Below are positions 1 through 6,049 of a DNA stretch of 7,246 nucleotides, one piece after another. The stretch is from the NCBI GenBank assembly GCA_009927375.1, contig RFNE01000289.1, positions 1 through 7,246 of the forward strand. The letters run 5' to 3'. The stretch is from Actinomycetota bacterium. GTDB taxonomy: Bacteria; Actinomycetota; Acidimicrobiia; Acidimicrobiales; Ilumatobacteraceae. The position numbers and the translations under genes are program-made. The notes beneath the pieces were generated by a model that did not search any database, had not been told where the DNA came from, and saw nothing but the letters and a program-made list of their open reading frames with translations. How positions within the stretch are numbered: the stretch's first letter is position 1; each line of letters begins with the position of its first letter.

Positions 1-757
1 CGAGAACTTGAGCATGCGCTGAGCCGTCGGACTCTTGGCATTGATCTCCTTGGCCCACTGCAGCGCAGTTGCCTCGAGTTCGGCGTGCGGCACGACGGCA
101 TTGACCATGCCCATGCGGTGCGCATCGTCGGCGGAGTACTCGCGGCCGAGGAAGAAGATCTCGCGAGCGAACTTCTGTCCGACTTGGCGTGCGAGATATG
201 CAGAGCCGAACCCGCCGTCGAAACTGGCGACGTCTGCATCGGTCTGCTTGAAGCGTGCGTGTTCCTTGCTCGCGAGTGTGAGGTCGGCAACGACGTGCAG
301 GCTGTGTCCGCCACCAGCCGCCCAACCTGGAACCACGCAGATGACGATCTTGGGCATGAAGCGAATCAGTCGCTGCACTTCGAGGATGTGGAGGCGACCA
401 CTGCGTGACGAGTCGATCGTCGATGCGGTCTCACCCTCGGCGTACTTGTAGCCGTCCTTGCCACGGATGCGCTGATCGCCGCCGCTGCAGAACGCCCATC
501 CGCCATCTTTCGGGGAAGGGCCATTGCCGGTGAGCAGCACGCAACCGACGTCCGTCGACTGACGTGCGTGGTCGAGCGCGCGATACAACTCGTCCACCGT
601 TGCCGGGCGAAATGCGTTGCGCACCTCTGGTCGGTTGAACGCGATGCGCACGGTGCCATGACTCTTGGCGCGGTGGTAGGTGATGTCCTGGAAGGAAAAA
701 GCCCGCAACCTCATCCCACTGGGATGCATCGAAGATCTCGGATACGGGACGTGCCAT
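1..757 (-). CDS. menB: 1,4-dihydroxy-2-naphthoyl-CoA synthase (MenB), 3'-truncated by the window edge and frameshifted near the start
   Basis: MenB is a cytoplasmic crotonase-fold enzyme that closes the second ring of menaquinone by converting o-succinylbenzoyl-CoA to 1,4-dihydroxy-2-naphthoyl-CoA. After correcting one base, 252 residues are visible. They include NRPEVRNAFRP (41-51), the oxyanion-hole segments FCSGGDQRIRG (89-99) and GWAAGGGHS (144-152), and QTDADVASFDGG (171-182), whose Asp173 and Ser178 match catalytic Asp185 and Ser190 of M. tuberculosis MenB. The visible part ends at AQRMLKFS; about 55 residues, including the conserved C-terminal Tyr, lie off the left edge. I chose the ATG at 755-757 because the following FDASQWDEVAGF matches the MenB N-terminus. 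That segment is one frame away from the body because of an extra T at 696-700 (minus strand). The close match to actinobacterial MenB argues against the related hydrolase BadI. It lies 49 bp downstream of the sulfotransferase, on the same strand. Confidence 0.93.
696..700. other. Frameshift site in menB (run of five A/T)
   Basis: On the minus strand a TTTTT run joins two reading frames. Upstream reads ...WDEVAGF and downstream reads SFQDITYHR, both MenB-like. Removing one T gives a continuous protein, so an extra base in the homopolymer is the simplest explanation. The alternative is initiation at the ATG at 712-714 (MRLRAFSFQDI), but this discards the conserved FDxxxWxxVxGF segment. Confidence 0.85.
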
Positions 758-806
758 GCATCCATTGTCGCAGGGGATTTCCCCCGCGACACACCGCAGG
801 TGCCCG

Positions 807-1607
807 TTAGTTGGTGCGCGGAATCGAGCGACGGTGTGCGTGTTCGGGGTGTTCCGAAACGAAGCGCTCGGCCCACTCCGCATTGAGCGCATCCGACTGC
901 GACTTGGTGGTCGGTGGTGGGACGACATCCACGTGTGCGCCGACGTGGTCGAGCACGAGTCGGATCGTGTGATCCATCTCTCGGGTGAGTTGTTCGTAGG
1001 TGATGTGGAGCGGGGTGATCGAGTGTTCGGCGAAGTAGCGATCCCAGTCGTGATTCTCCGATGCGATGCGATCGAGGGCGGCGATGATGGCGTCCGCGTC
1101 GTAACGGGGTTCCTTCGTCACCGCCATGTTGCTGTTCCAACTCTCGGTCTGCGCGGCACGCACGAAGGAGATCGCCTGACGAAGTTCGTTCTCGCGGGTG
1201 ATGCGCAGCCACGACACGGGCGCACCCCACAGCGAGACGTCGACGCCGAGGTCGAGCATGTGTCGCTTGTACTGGTTCCAATGCATCTTCACGCCGAACA
1301 CGCCGTTGGATGTGGTGTTGACCTCGGCGATCTCGTGTAGGTAGTCGATGAACGACGTCCGGCTGAACGAGGAGATGTCGCGCCACGGGAAGCGTCCCGT
1401 GGCTTTGCGCGCGAGGGCCATTGGCAGGAAGCTCGCCTTGATGCGTGGGGTGTGGTGTCGCTCGCGGAACGTCGCGAAGTTGTTGGTCTGGATGTTCAGG
1501 TACTCGACGGGGTTCCCGGCCGCCTTGGTGGCACGCAGGATGCTGCAGAGCAACGTGCTGCCGGTGCGCTCGACCGAGGCGATCGCGAGCAGTCGGCGCG
1601 TGGTCAT
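807..1607 (-). CDS. Stf0-family sulfotransferase (PAPS-dependent)
   Basis: This is a 266-residue protein of the Stf0 family, whose founding member is mycobacterial trehalose 2-sulfotransferase (about 268 aa). Family members move a sulfo group from PAPS to a hydroxyl, often on a glycan or glycolipid. Visible motifs are the 5'-phosphosulfate loop SVERTGSTLL (11-20; Stf0 has SQRSGSTLL), Glu35 in GNPVEY at the position of the Stf0 general base Glu36, GVKMHWNQ (105-112; Stf0 GGKLMWNQ), and the 3'-phosphate segment from Arg138 to RAAQTESW (150-157) with Ser147. The reading frame is intact. The ATG at 1605-1607 puts the PAPS loop about 14 residues from the N-terminus, as in the family; an in-frame extension upstream has no family resemblance. 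No strong Shine-Dalgarno sequence is visible. The acceptor is unknown; a trehalose or other glycolipid acceptor is only an inference. Confidence 0.87.
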   Translation of the reverse strand: MTTRRLLAIASVERTGSTLLCSILRATKAAGNPVEYLNIQTNNFATFRERHHTPRIKASFLPMALARKATGRFPWRDISSFSRTSFIDYLHEIAEVNTTSNGVFGVKMHWNQYKRHMLDLGVDVSLWGAPVSWLRITRENELRQAISFVRAAQTESWNSNMAVTKEPRYDADAIIAALDRIASENHDWDRYFAEHSITPLHITYEQLTREMDHTIRLVLDHVGAHVDVVPPPTTKSQSDALNAEWAERFVSEHPEHAHRRSIPRTN

Positions 1608-1667
1608 GTGCGACAAGCCTAGAAGCCGAACGAACGCACAAGGGGGAGACTGGGTCGTGCGGGCGAG

Positions 1668-1696
1668 GTTGGTACGGTATCTACGCCCCGACCAAC
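1668..1696. promoter_or_regulatory. Candidate operator: GTTGGT-N17-ACCAAC inverted repeat in the divergent intergenic region
   Basis: The 106 bp between the divergent sulfotransferase and aldehyde dehydrogenase genes must hold promoters for both directions. The only clear symmetry is a perfect 6-bp inverted repeat, GTTGGT (1668-1673) and ACCAAC (1691-1696), centred about 28 bp upstream of the dehydrogenase start. No convincing -35/-10 pair is seen; TACGGT (1673-1678) is a weak -10 candidate for the plus strand. Six-base arms can arise by chance, so this is tentative. Confidence 0.25.
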
Positions 1697-1704
1697 GGTG
1701 AAGT

Positions 1705-1708
1705 GGAG
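1705..1708 (+). promoter_or_regulatory. Ribosome binding site deciding the aldehyde dehydrogenase start
   Basis: GGAG lies 5 nt before the ATG at 1714, which favours it over the GTG at 1708 that overlaps the GGAG itself. The resulting N-terminus is MAMPTKQEW. Confidence 0.6.
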
Positions 1709-1713
1709 TGACC

Positions 1714-3205
1714 ATGGCAATGCCAACCAAACAAGAGTGGACCAAGCGCGCAGAGCAGAAGGTGAAGCGCACGCAGTTGTTCATCAACGGCAAGTTCGTC
1801 GATGCTGCGAGTGGCAAGACCTTCGAGTCGATCAATCCACGTGACGGCAAGTTGATCGCCAACGTCGCGAAGGCGATGCAGAGGACGTCAACCGTGCGGT
1901 TGCCGCCGCCAAGGCGAGCTTCGAGGCCGGAGTCTGGCGCGAGATGGCGCCACTCGACCGCAAGAAGTTGATCCTGCGCTGGGTCGAGTTGATCAACGCA
2001 CACGCCGAGGAGCTCGCGTTGCTCGAGACCATGAACTGCGGCAAGCCGATCAGCGACTCGTTGAACGTCGACGTCGCATCGTGCTCCAACAACATGCAGT
2101 GGTACGCCGAGTGCATCGACAAGCTGTACGGCGAGATCGCCCGATCCCGCGTGACTCCGTCGCCCTCATCGAGCGCGAGCCGATGGGAGTCGTCGGTGCG
2201 GTCGTGCCGTGGAACTATCCGCTCATCATCACCTCGTGGAAGGTCGGCGCCGCGCTTGCCGCCGGAAACTCGGTCGTGCTGAAGCCAGCAGAGCAGTCGC
2301 CGCTGTCGGCGCTGCTGTTCGCCGAACTCGCCACGCAGGCGGGACTGCCCGACGGCGTGTTGAACGTCGTGCCGGGCTTCGGTCCGACCGCGGGTGGTGC
2401 ACTCGGTCGTCACATGGACGTGAACAAGCTCGCCTTCACCGGTTCGACCGAGGTCGGCAAGTACTTCCTCAAGTACGCAGCCGAGAGCAACGCCAAGGCG
2501 GTGTCGCTCGAACTCGGTGGCAAGACGCCACACGTCGTGCTCGGTGACCTGCCCGATGTCGATGCCGCAGCATCGGCAATCGCGTGGGGTGTGTTCTACA
2601 ACGCCGGCCAGACGTGTCACGCGGGAACCCGCGTCATCGTGGATGCACGCGTCGAGGACGAACTCCTCGACAAGGTGCGCGAAGTGTCGAAGTCGATCAT
2701 GCCGGGAGACACTTACGACCCGGCGACGGCGATGGGCACGATCGTGGACCGCACGCAGTTCGATCGCGTGAACGACTACATCAAGATCGGCGAGTCCGAA
2801 GGTGCAAAGATCCACACCGGTGGACGACCGGTCGAGCCAGTGCCCGGCGGTGTGTTCATTCCGCCGACGATCTTCAAAGACGTGAAGCCCGGCATGCGGA
2901 TCGAAAAGGAAGAGATCTTCGGACCGGTGCTCGGCTCGGTACGCGTCACGAGCGAAGAAGAAGCCGTGCGCATCGCGAACGACACCCAGTATGGCCTCGG
3001 CGCCGCACTGTGGACTCGCGACGTGAGCAAGGCGCACAAGATCGCGCGTCAGCTCCGAGCAGGAACGGTCTGGGTGAACACCTTCGATCGCAGCAGCATC
3101 ACGACCCCGTTCGGCGGCTTCAAGCAGTCGGGCACGGGTCGCGACCGCTCGTTGCACTCGATCGAGGGGTACACCAACCTGAAGACCACCTGGATTCAGC
3201 TCTAA
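1714..3205 (+). CDS. NAD(P)+-dependent aldehyde dehydrogenase, PuuC/betaine-aldehyde-dehydrogenase-like (two frameshifts)
   Basis: Oxidises an aldehyde to a carboxylate through a cysteine thiohemiacetal. Read through two missing bases, the gene gives 497 residues, the normal length for this family (E. coli PuuC is about 495). Motifs sit at near-classical positions: FINGKFVDAASGKTF near the N-terminus, PWNYPL with Asn168, GSTEVG (244-249) in the cofactor domain, ELGGK with general base Glu267, NAGQTC with nucleophile Cys302, EEIFGPV with Glu401, and PFGGFKQSGTGRD near the C-terminus. Overall similarity is to PuuC (gamma-glutamyl-gamma-aminobutyraldehyde dehydrogenase), but no putrescine-pathway gene is nearby, so the substrate is more likely an aldehyde from the neighbouring sugar or polyol enzymes. 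It is the first gene of the plus-strand run, 34 bp before the next start. Frames change near 1872 and 2140, each explained by one missing base. Confidence 0.9.
1872..1873. other. Frameshift site 1 in the aldehyde dehydrogenase (missing G)
   Basis: The frame before reads RDGKLIANVAK. The family sequence resumes in another frame as DAEDVNRAVAAAKASFEAG. Adding one G to the GG here (GGG) gives a continuous AKGDAEDVN, as expected for the family. Confidence 0.85.
2140..2142. other. Frameshift site 2 in the aldehyde dehydrogenase (missing C)
   Basis: The frame before ends IDKLYGEIA and the following family sequence is PIPRDSVALIEREPMGVV in another frame. Lengthening CCC to CCCC joins them as GEIAPIPRDSVA. 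Together with the site at 1872 it makes 1714-3205 exactly 498 codons including stop. Confidence 0.85.
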
Positions 3206-3229
3206 CTCGATTACAACCACACGACATTT

Positions 3230-3235
3230 GGGGGA
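3230..3235 (+). promoter_or_regulatory. Ribosome binding site of the beta-hydroxyacid dehydrogenase
   Basis: GGGGGA ends 4 nt before the ATG at 3240. It selects this start over an in-frame TTG at 3228 and places the Rossmann motif at residue 4, as is normal for the family. Confidence 0.6.
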
Positions 3236-3239
3236 ACAC

Positions 3240-4156
3240 ATGCGTTGCGGATTCATCGGACTCGGACACATCGGCAAGTACTTGGCGGGCAGCCTCGTGC
3301 GCAACGGATTCGAGGTCACCGTGTACGACCTCGACCCGAAGGCGGTCGAAGGACTCGTGGCCAAGGGTGCGAAGGCCGCCACGTCGATCAAGGGCGTGTG
3401 CGATGCCTCCGACACGGTGTTCACCTGTCTGCCGTCTCCGCGCGCGATCGACACGGTCGTCGCTGGACCCGGCGGCGTGATCGAGTCGCTCGCTGGTCGC
3501 AGTTCGCGCGGCACGTGGGTCGACATGAGCACGAACGACCAGAGCGAGACCGAGCGTCTCGGCGCACTCGCCGAATCGAAGGGCGTCAACGTGCTCGAGT
3601 CGCCGGTGACCGGTGGCGTGCACAAGGCGGCCACGGTGACATCACCGTGCTCGTCGGTGGCAAGACCGAGGTGTTCAAGGCGCATGAGAAGGCATTGAAC
3701 GCGATGGGCAACCCGGTGCTCTACATCGGCGATCTCGGCAAGGCCGCGGTCATCAAGGTGATCACCAACATGCTCGCCTTCATCCATCTCGTTGCGGCAG
3801 GCGAGGCGTTGATGTTGTCCAAGCGCGCGGGTCTCGACCTCGGCGTCGCCTTCGAGGCGATCAAGCAGTCGTCGGGCAACAGCTTCGTGCACGAGACCGA
3901 GAGCCAAGTCATCTTGAACGGCTCGTACAACATCAATTTCACGATGGATCTCGCATTGAAGGATCTCGGCTTTGCGATGGGATTCGGTCGTGAGTTCGGC
4001 GTGCCGCTCGACTTGGCGGGACACACGTACCAGACGTTCATCCGCGCCAAGGAGGCCTACGGCGGCGATGCATGGTCGTCGCAAGTGGTGAAGCTGCTCG
4101 AGGATGCGACGGGTACCGACCTGCGCGCCCCGGGATTCCCCGCAGAACTGGAATAG
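3240..4156 (+). CDS. Beta-hydroxyacid dehydrogenase, 3-hydroxyisobutyrate dehydrogenase / tartronate semialdehyde reductase (GarR) family (one frameshift)
   Basis: This NAD(P)-dependent enzyme interconverts a beta-hydroxyacid and its semialdehyde. With one base restored it has 305 residues; the family usually has 290-300. The N-terminal Rossmann motif is GFIGLGHIG (4-12), with Asp30 after the second strand (VTVYDLD), which suggests NAD preference. Substrate-binding SPVTGGVHKAA (121-131) aligns with the family's SGGxxGA region. GDLGKAAVIKVITN (164-177) carries the conserved catalytic Lys173 and Asn177. The all-helical C-terminal domain follows with NFTMDLALKDLGFAM. His10 replaces the usual Met of GLGxMG, a modest variation. 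Beside a sugar-acid dehydratase and an aldolase-fold protein, tartronate or methylmalonate semialdehyde-type substrates are plausible, but the family does not fix the substrate. The next start is 29 bp downstream. Confidence 0.87.
3631..3634. other. Frameshift site in the beta-hydroxyacid dehydrogenase (one base missing)
   Basis: The frame before reads SPVTGGVHKAA; the family sequence resumes as GDITVLVGGKTEVF in another frame. Exactly one residue (codon 132) should sit between them, so one base is missing, for example a C giving Thr or an A giving Asn. Confidence 0.85.
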
Positions 4157-4160
4157 CCTG

Positions 4161-4182
4161 ACCCCATCCAACACGTGGGGGT
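4161..4182 (+). promoter_or_regulatory. Short hairpin that would cover the ribosome site of the aldolase-family gene
   Basis: ACCCC (4161-4165) can pair with GGGGT (4178-4182), or CCCCA with TGGGG in a shifted register. The G run at 4177-4181 is also the Shine-Dalgarno sequence of the gene starting at 4186. The stem is only 5 bp, so any effect on translation is speculative. Confidence 0.25.
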
Positions 4183-4185
4183 GTG

Positions 4186-4914
4186 ATGGGCGTCGTCAAG
4201 CAAACTCGTCGAGAGCTCGCCGCAGCGTTCCGCTGGGCGGCGCGCCTCGGTTATCACGAGGCGGTCGCCAACCACTTCAGTGCGGCGGTGTCCGACGACG
4301 GCCAGAAGTTCCTCGTCAATCCCGTCGGTAGTCACTTCTCGCGAATCCGGGCCCGTGATCTCGTGCTCGTCGACACGAGTCAAACCGGCGACTCGCTGTC
4401 CTTCGGCGTCGATCCGACCGCATGGGTGTTGCACTCACACATCCATCGTCACGTGCCGCGCGCTCGATGCATCCTGCACACGCACATGAAGTACGCGACA
4501 ACGCTTGCATGCCTCGAGGGTTACGAGTTCCAGATGGTGGATCAGAACGCGTGTCGATTCCACGACACGATCGCCTATGACCGCAACTACTCGGGACTCG
4601 CACTCGACCCCGAGGAAGGGGAGCGCGTCGCCCGACTGTTCGGTGCCGACAAAGAGGTGTTGTTCCTCGGCAATCACGGCGTGATGGTCATCGGGCAGAG
4701 TGTCGCCGAAGCCTTCGACCTGCTCTATTACTTGGAGAAGGCGAGCGAGGTCCAGGTGCTCGCGCTGTCGACGGGCCGACCGCTGTCGATCATCCCCGAC
4801 GAGGTCGCCGCGCATGCCGCTCGCCAGTGGCGCGAGTATCCCGATGTCGCACGACTGCACATGGACGCGTTGATGGCGATCCTCGATGAGGAGAGCCCCG
4901 ACTACGCCAAGTAG
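4186..4914 (+). CDS. Class II aldolase/adducin-family protein lacking the catalytic glutamate
   Basis: A 242-residue protein with the zinc-dependent class II aldolase fold, intact in one frame. Zinc ligands expected from L-fuculose-1-phosphate aldolase (FucA His92, His94, His155) are visible as HTH (His98, His100) and His164 in GNHGVMVIGQS. EAVANHFSA (25-33) is the usual N-terminal substrate-loop region. The catalytic acid/base FucA Glu73 lies 19 residues before His92; here the residue 19 before His98 is Ala79 in DPTAWVLHSHIHR. A simple retro-aldol reaction is therefore doubtful; decarboxylase, epimerase-like or hydratase chemistry on a related substrate is possible. I recall similar proteins annotated only as class II aldolase/adducin family. 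The ATG at 4186 follows a GGGGG site by 4 nt; the GTG at 4183 is the alternative. It ends with tandem TAG stops (4912-4917). Confidence 0.88.
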   Translation: MGVVKQTRRELAAAFRWAARLGYHEAVANHFSAAVSDDGQKFLVNPVGSHFSRIRARDLVLVDTSQTGDSLSFGVDPTAWVLHSHIHRHVPRARCILHTHMKYATTLACLEGYEFQMVDQNACRFHDTIAYDRNYSGLALDPEEGERVARLFGADKEVLFLGNHGVMVIGQSVAEAFDLLYYLEKASEVQVLALSTGRPLSIIPDEVAAHAARQWREYPDVARLHMDALMAILDEESPDYAK

Positions 4915-4932
4915 TAGTTTTTGAAAGGTCAT

Positions 4933-4950
4933 TCGGGCGACGTGGCCCGA
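4933..4950 (+). other. Small intergenic hairpin between the aldolase-family and alcohol dehydrogenase genes
   Basis: TCGGGC (4933-4938) and GCCCGA (4945-4950) form a perfect 6-bp G/C-rich stem with a 6-nt loop. No T run follows it on the plus strand (a TTTTT lies before it, at 4918-4922), so it is not a standard intrinsic terminator. It could stabilise or process the mRNA in what is the widest gap of the run (56 bp). Confidence 0.3.
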
Positions 4951-4970
4951 CGAAGAGCAAAGGTGGACAG

Positions 4971-6048
4971 ATGAAAGCTGCAGTGTGTCGCGAATTCGGC
5001 AAGCCCCTCGTGATCGAGGAGGTCAACCTGGCCGATGAGGGTCCGGGCGAGGTTCGCGTCAAGATCGCCGCAGTCGCGATCTGTCACAGCGACATCACGT
5101 ATGCCGACGGCGGCTGGGGCGGCACGTTGCCCGCGATCTTCGGACACGAGTGCGCCGGTGTCGTCGAGCGAGTCGGCCAAGGCGTCACCACGGTGAAGGC
5201 CGGCGACACCGTCGTCGTCACGCTCATTCGCTCCTGTGGTCACTGCCACGGTTGCAGCCGCGGCATGCCCGTCACGTGTTCGACGCAGTTCCCACTCGAC
5301 GAAGTCGCCGATCACGGACGCCAAGGGCAACTCGATCGTGCAGAGCATGCGCACGGGTGGCTTCGCCGAATACGTCGTCGTGCACGAGTCACAGTGCGTG
5401 TCGGTACCGACCTCGATCCCTGCGCCGAGTGCGTCGCTCCTCGCGTGCGGCGTGATCACCGGCTTCGGCGCGGTGACGAACACCGCCAAGGTTGCGGCCG
5501 GTAGTCATGTCGTGGTCATCGGCACCGGTGGCGTGGGCCTCAACTCGATCCAGGGCGCACACGTCTCCGGCGCGCGCAGCGTGATCGCCGTCGACATCGC
5601 CGACAACAAGGTGGAGGCCGCCAAGAAGTTCGGCGCCACCCACGGCGTGAACTCGAAGACCACCGACGTCACCGCAAAGGTGATGGAGATCACTGGTGGT
5701 CACGGTGCGGACTACGTGTTCGTCACCGTCGGTGCCAAGCAGGCCTTCGACTCCTCATACGGGATGCTCGCCAAGGGCGGCTCGATGGTGATGGTCGGCA
5801 TGCCCGCAAGCGGCGTGATGTCGGAGATCGACCCGGGCACGATGGCTGCCTACAGCCAGAACATCCTCGGTTCGAAGATGGGTTCGGCTCGGATCCAGGT
5901 CGACATCCCGAACCTCGTCGATCTCTACTCGCAGGGTCGCGTCAAGCTGGACGAGCTCGTGACGAAGACCTACAAGCTCGAAGACATCAACGAGGCCATC
6001 GACGCCGTCAAGCGCGGAGACGCGCTGCGCAACGTGATCGTGTTCTGA
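4971..6048 (+). CDS. Zinc-dependent medium-chain alcohol dehydrogenase (one frameshift)
   Basis: Oxidises an alcohol with NAD+. The corrected protein is 358-359 residues, normal for the zinc medium-chain family. Catalytic zinc ligands are Cys38 (ICHSD), His59-Glu60 (GHECAG), and the Cys in LLACGVITGFGAV. The structural zinc is bound by Cys89, Cys92, Cys95 and Cys103 (SCGHCHGC ... C). The cofactor domain has VVIGTGGVGLNS followed by VIAVDI, whose Asp suggests NAD rather than NADP. The C-terminus ends LRNVIVF. The pattern resembles class III-like and actinobacterial alcohol dehydrogenases; the substrate is unknown, and a polyol or sugar-derived alcohol is inferred from its neighbours. AAAGGTGG (4959-4966) precedes the ATG by 4 nt. 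The frame changes at about 5291-5305. The stop at 6046-6048 is one base before the next start, so translation is probably coupled. Confidence 0.9.
5291..5305. other. Frameshift site in the alcohol dehydrogenase (one extra or two missing bases)
   Basis: The first frame reads CSTQFPLDE and the family sequence resumes one frame over as SPITDAKGNSIVQSMRTGG. Dropping one base (for example G5304) gives PLDESPITDA. Adding two A to the AA at 5302-5303 gives PLDEKSPITDA, which also suits the family spacing. The exact event cannot be told from the sequence alone. Confidence 0.75.
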
Positions 6049-6049
6049 C

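Noticed and set aside
1..757. Alternative identity as 2-ketocyclohexanecarboxyl-CoA hydrolase (BadI) or a generic enoyl-CoA hydratase
   Set aside because: The sequence follows actinobacterial MenB almost residue for residue, including GPSPKDGGWAFCSGGDQR and RLHILEVQRLIRFMPK.
1608..2003. N-terminal extension of the sulfotransferase to an upstream start at 2003
   Set aside because: The extension overlaps the start of the aldehyde dehydrogenase gene and has no family resemblance; Stf0 proteins begin a few residues before the PAPS loop.
1860..2150. Programmed ribosomal frameshifting in the aldehyde dehydrogenase
   Set aside because: Two shifts within 270 bases, no slippery heptamer or downstream structure evident, and unrelated genes show the same type of break; sequence error is simpler.
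1832..4174. A 780-codon open frame on the minus strand opposite the aldehyde and beta-hydroxyacid dehydrogenase genes
   Set aside because: It has no recognisable motifs, is rich in Arg, His, Asp and Val as expected of an antisense frame in high-GC DNA, and overlaps two genes with clear catalytic motifs.
4918..4922. TTTTT after the aldolase-family stop codons as an intrinsic terminator
   Set aside because: No G/C-rich stem directly precedes the T run; the nearby hairpin lies after it, in the wrong order for the plus strand.
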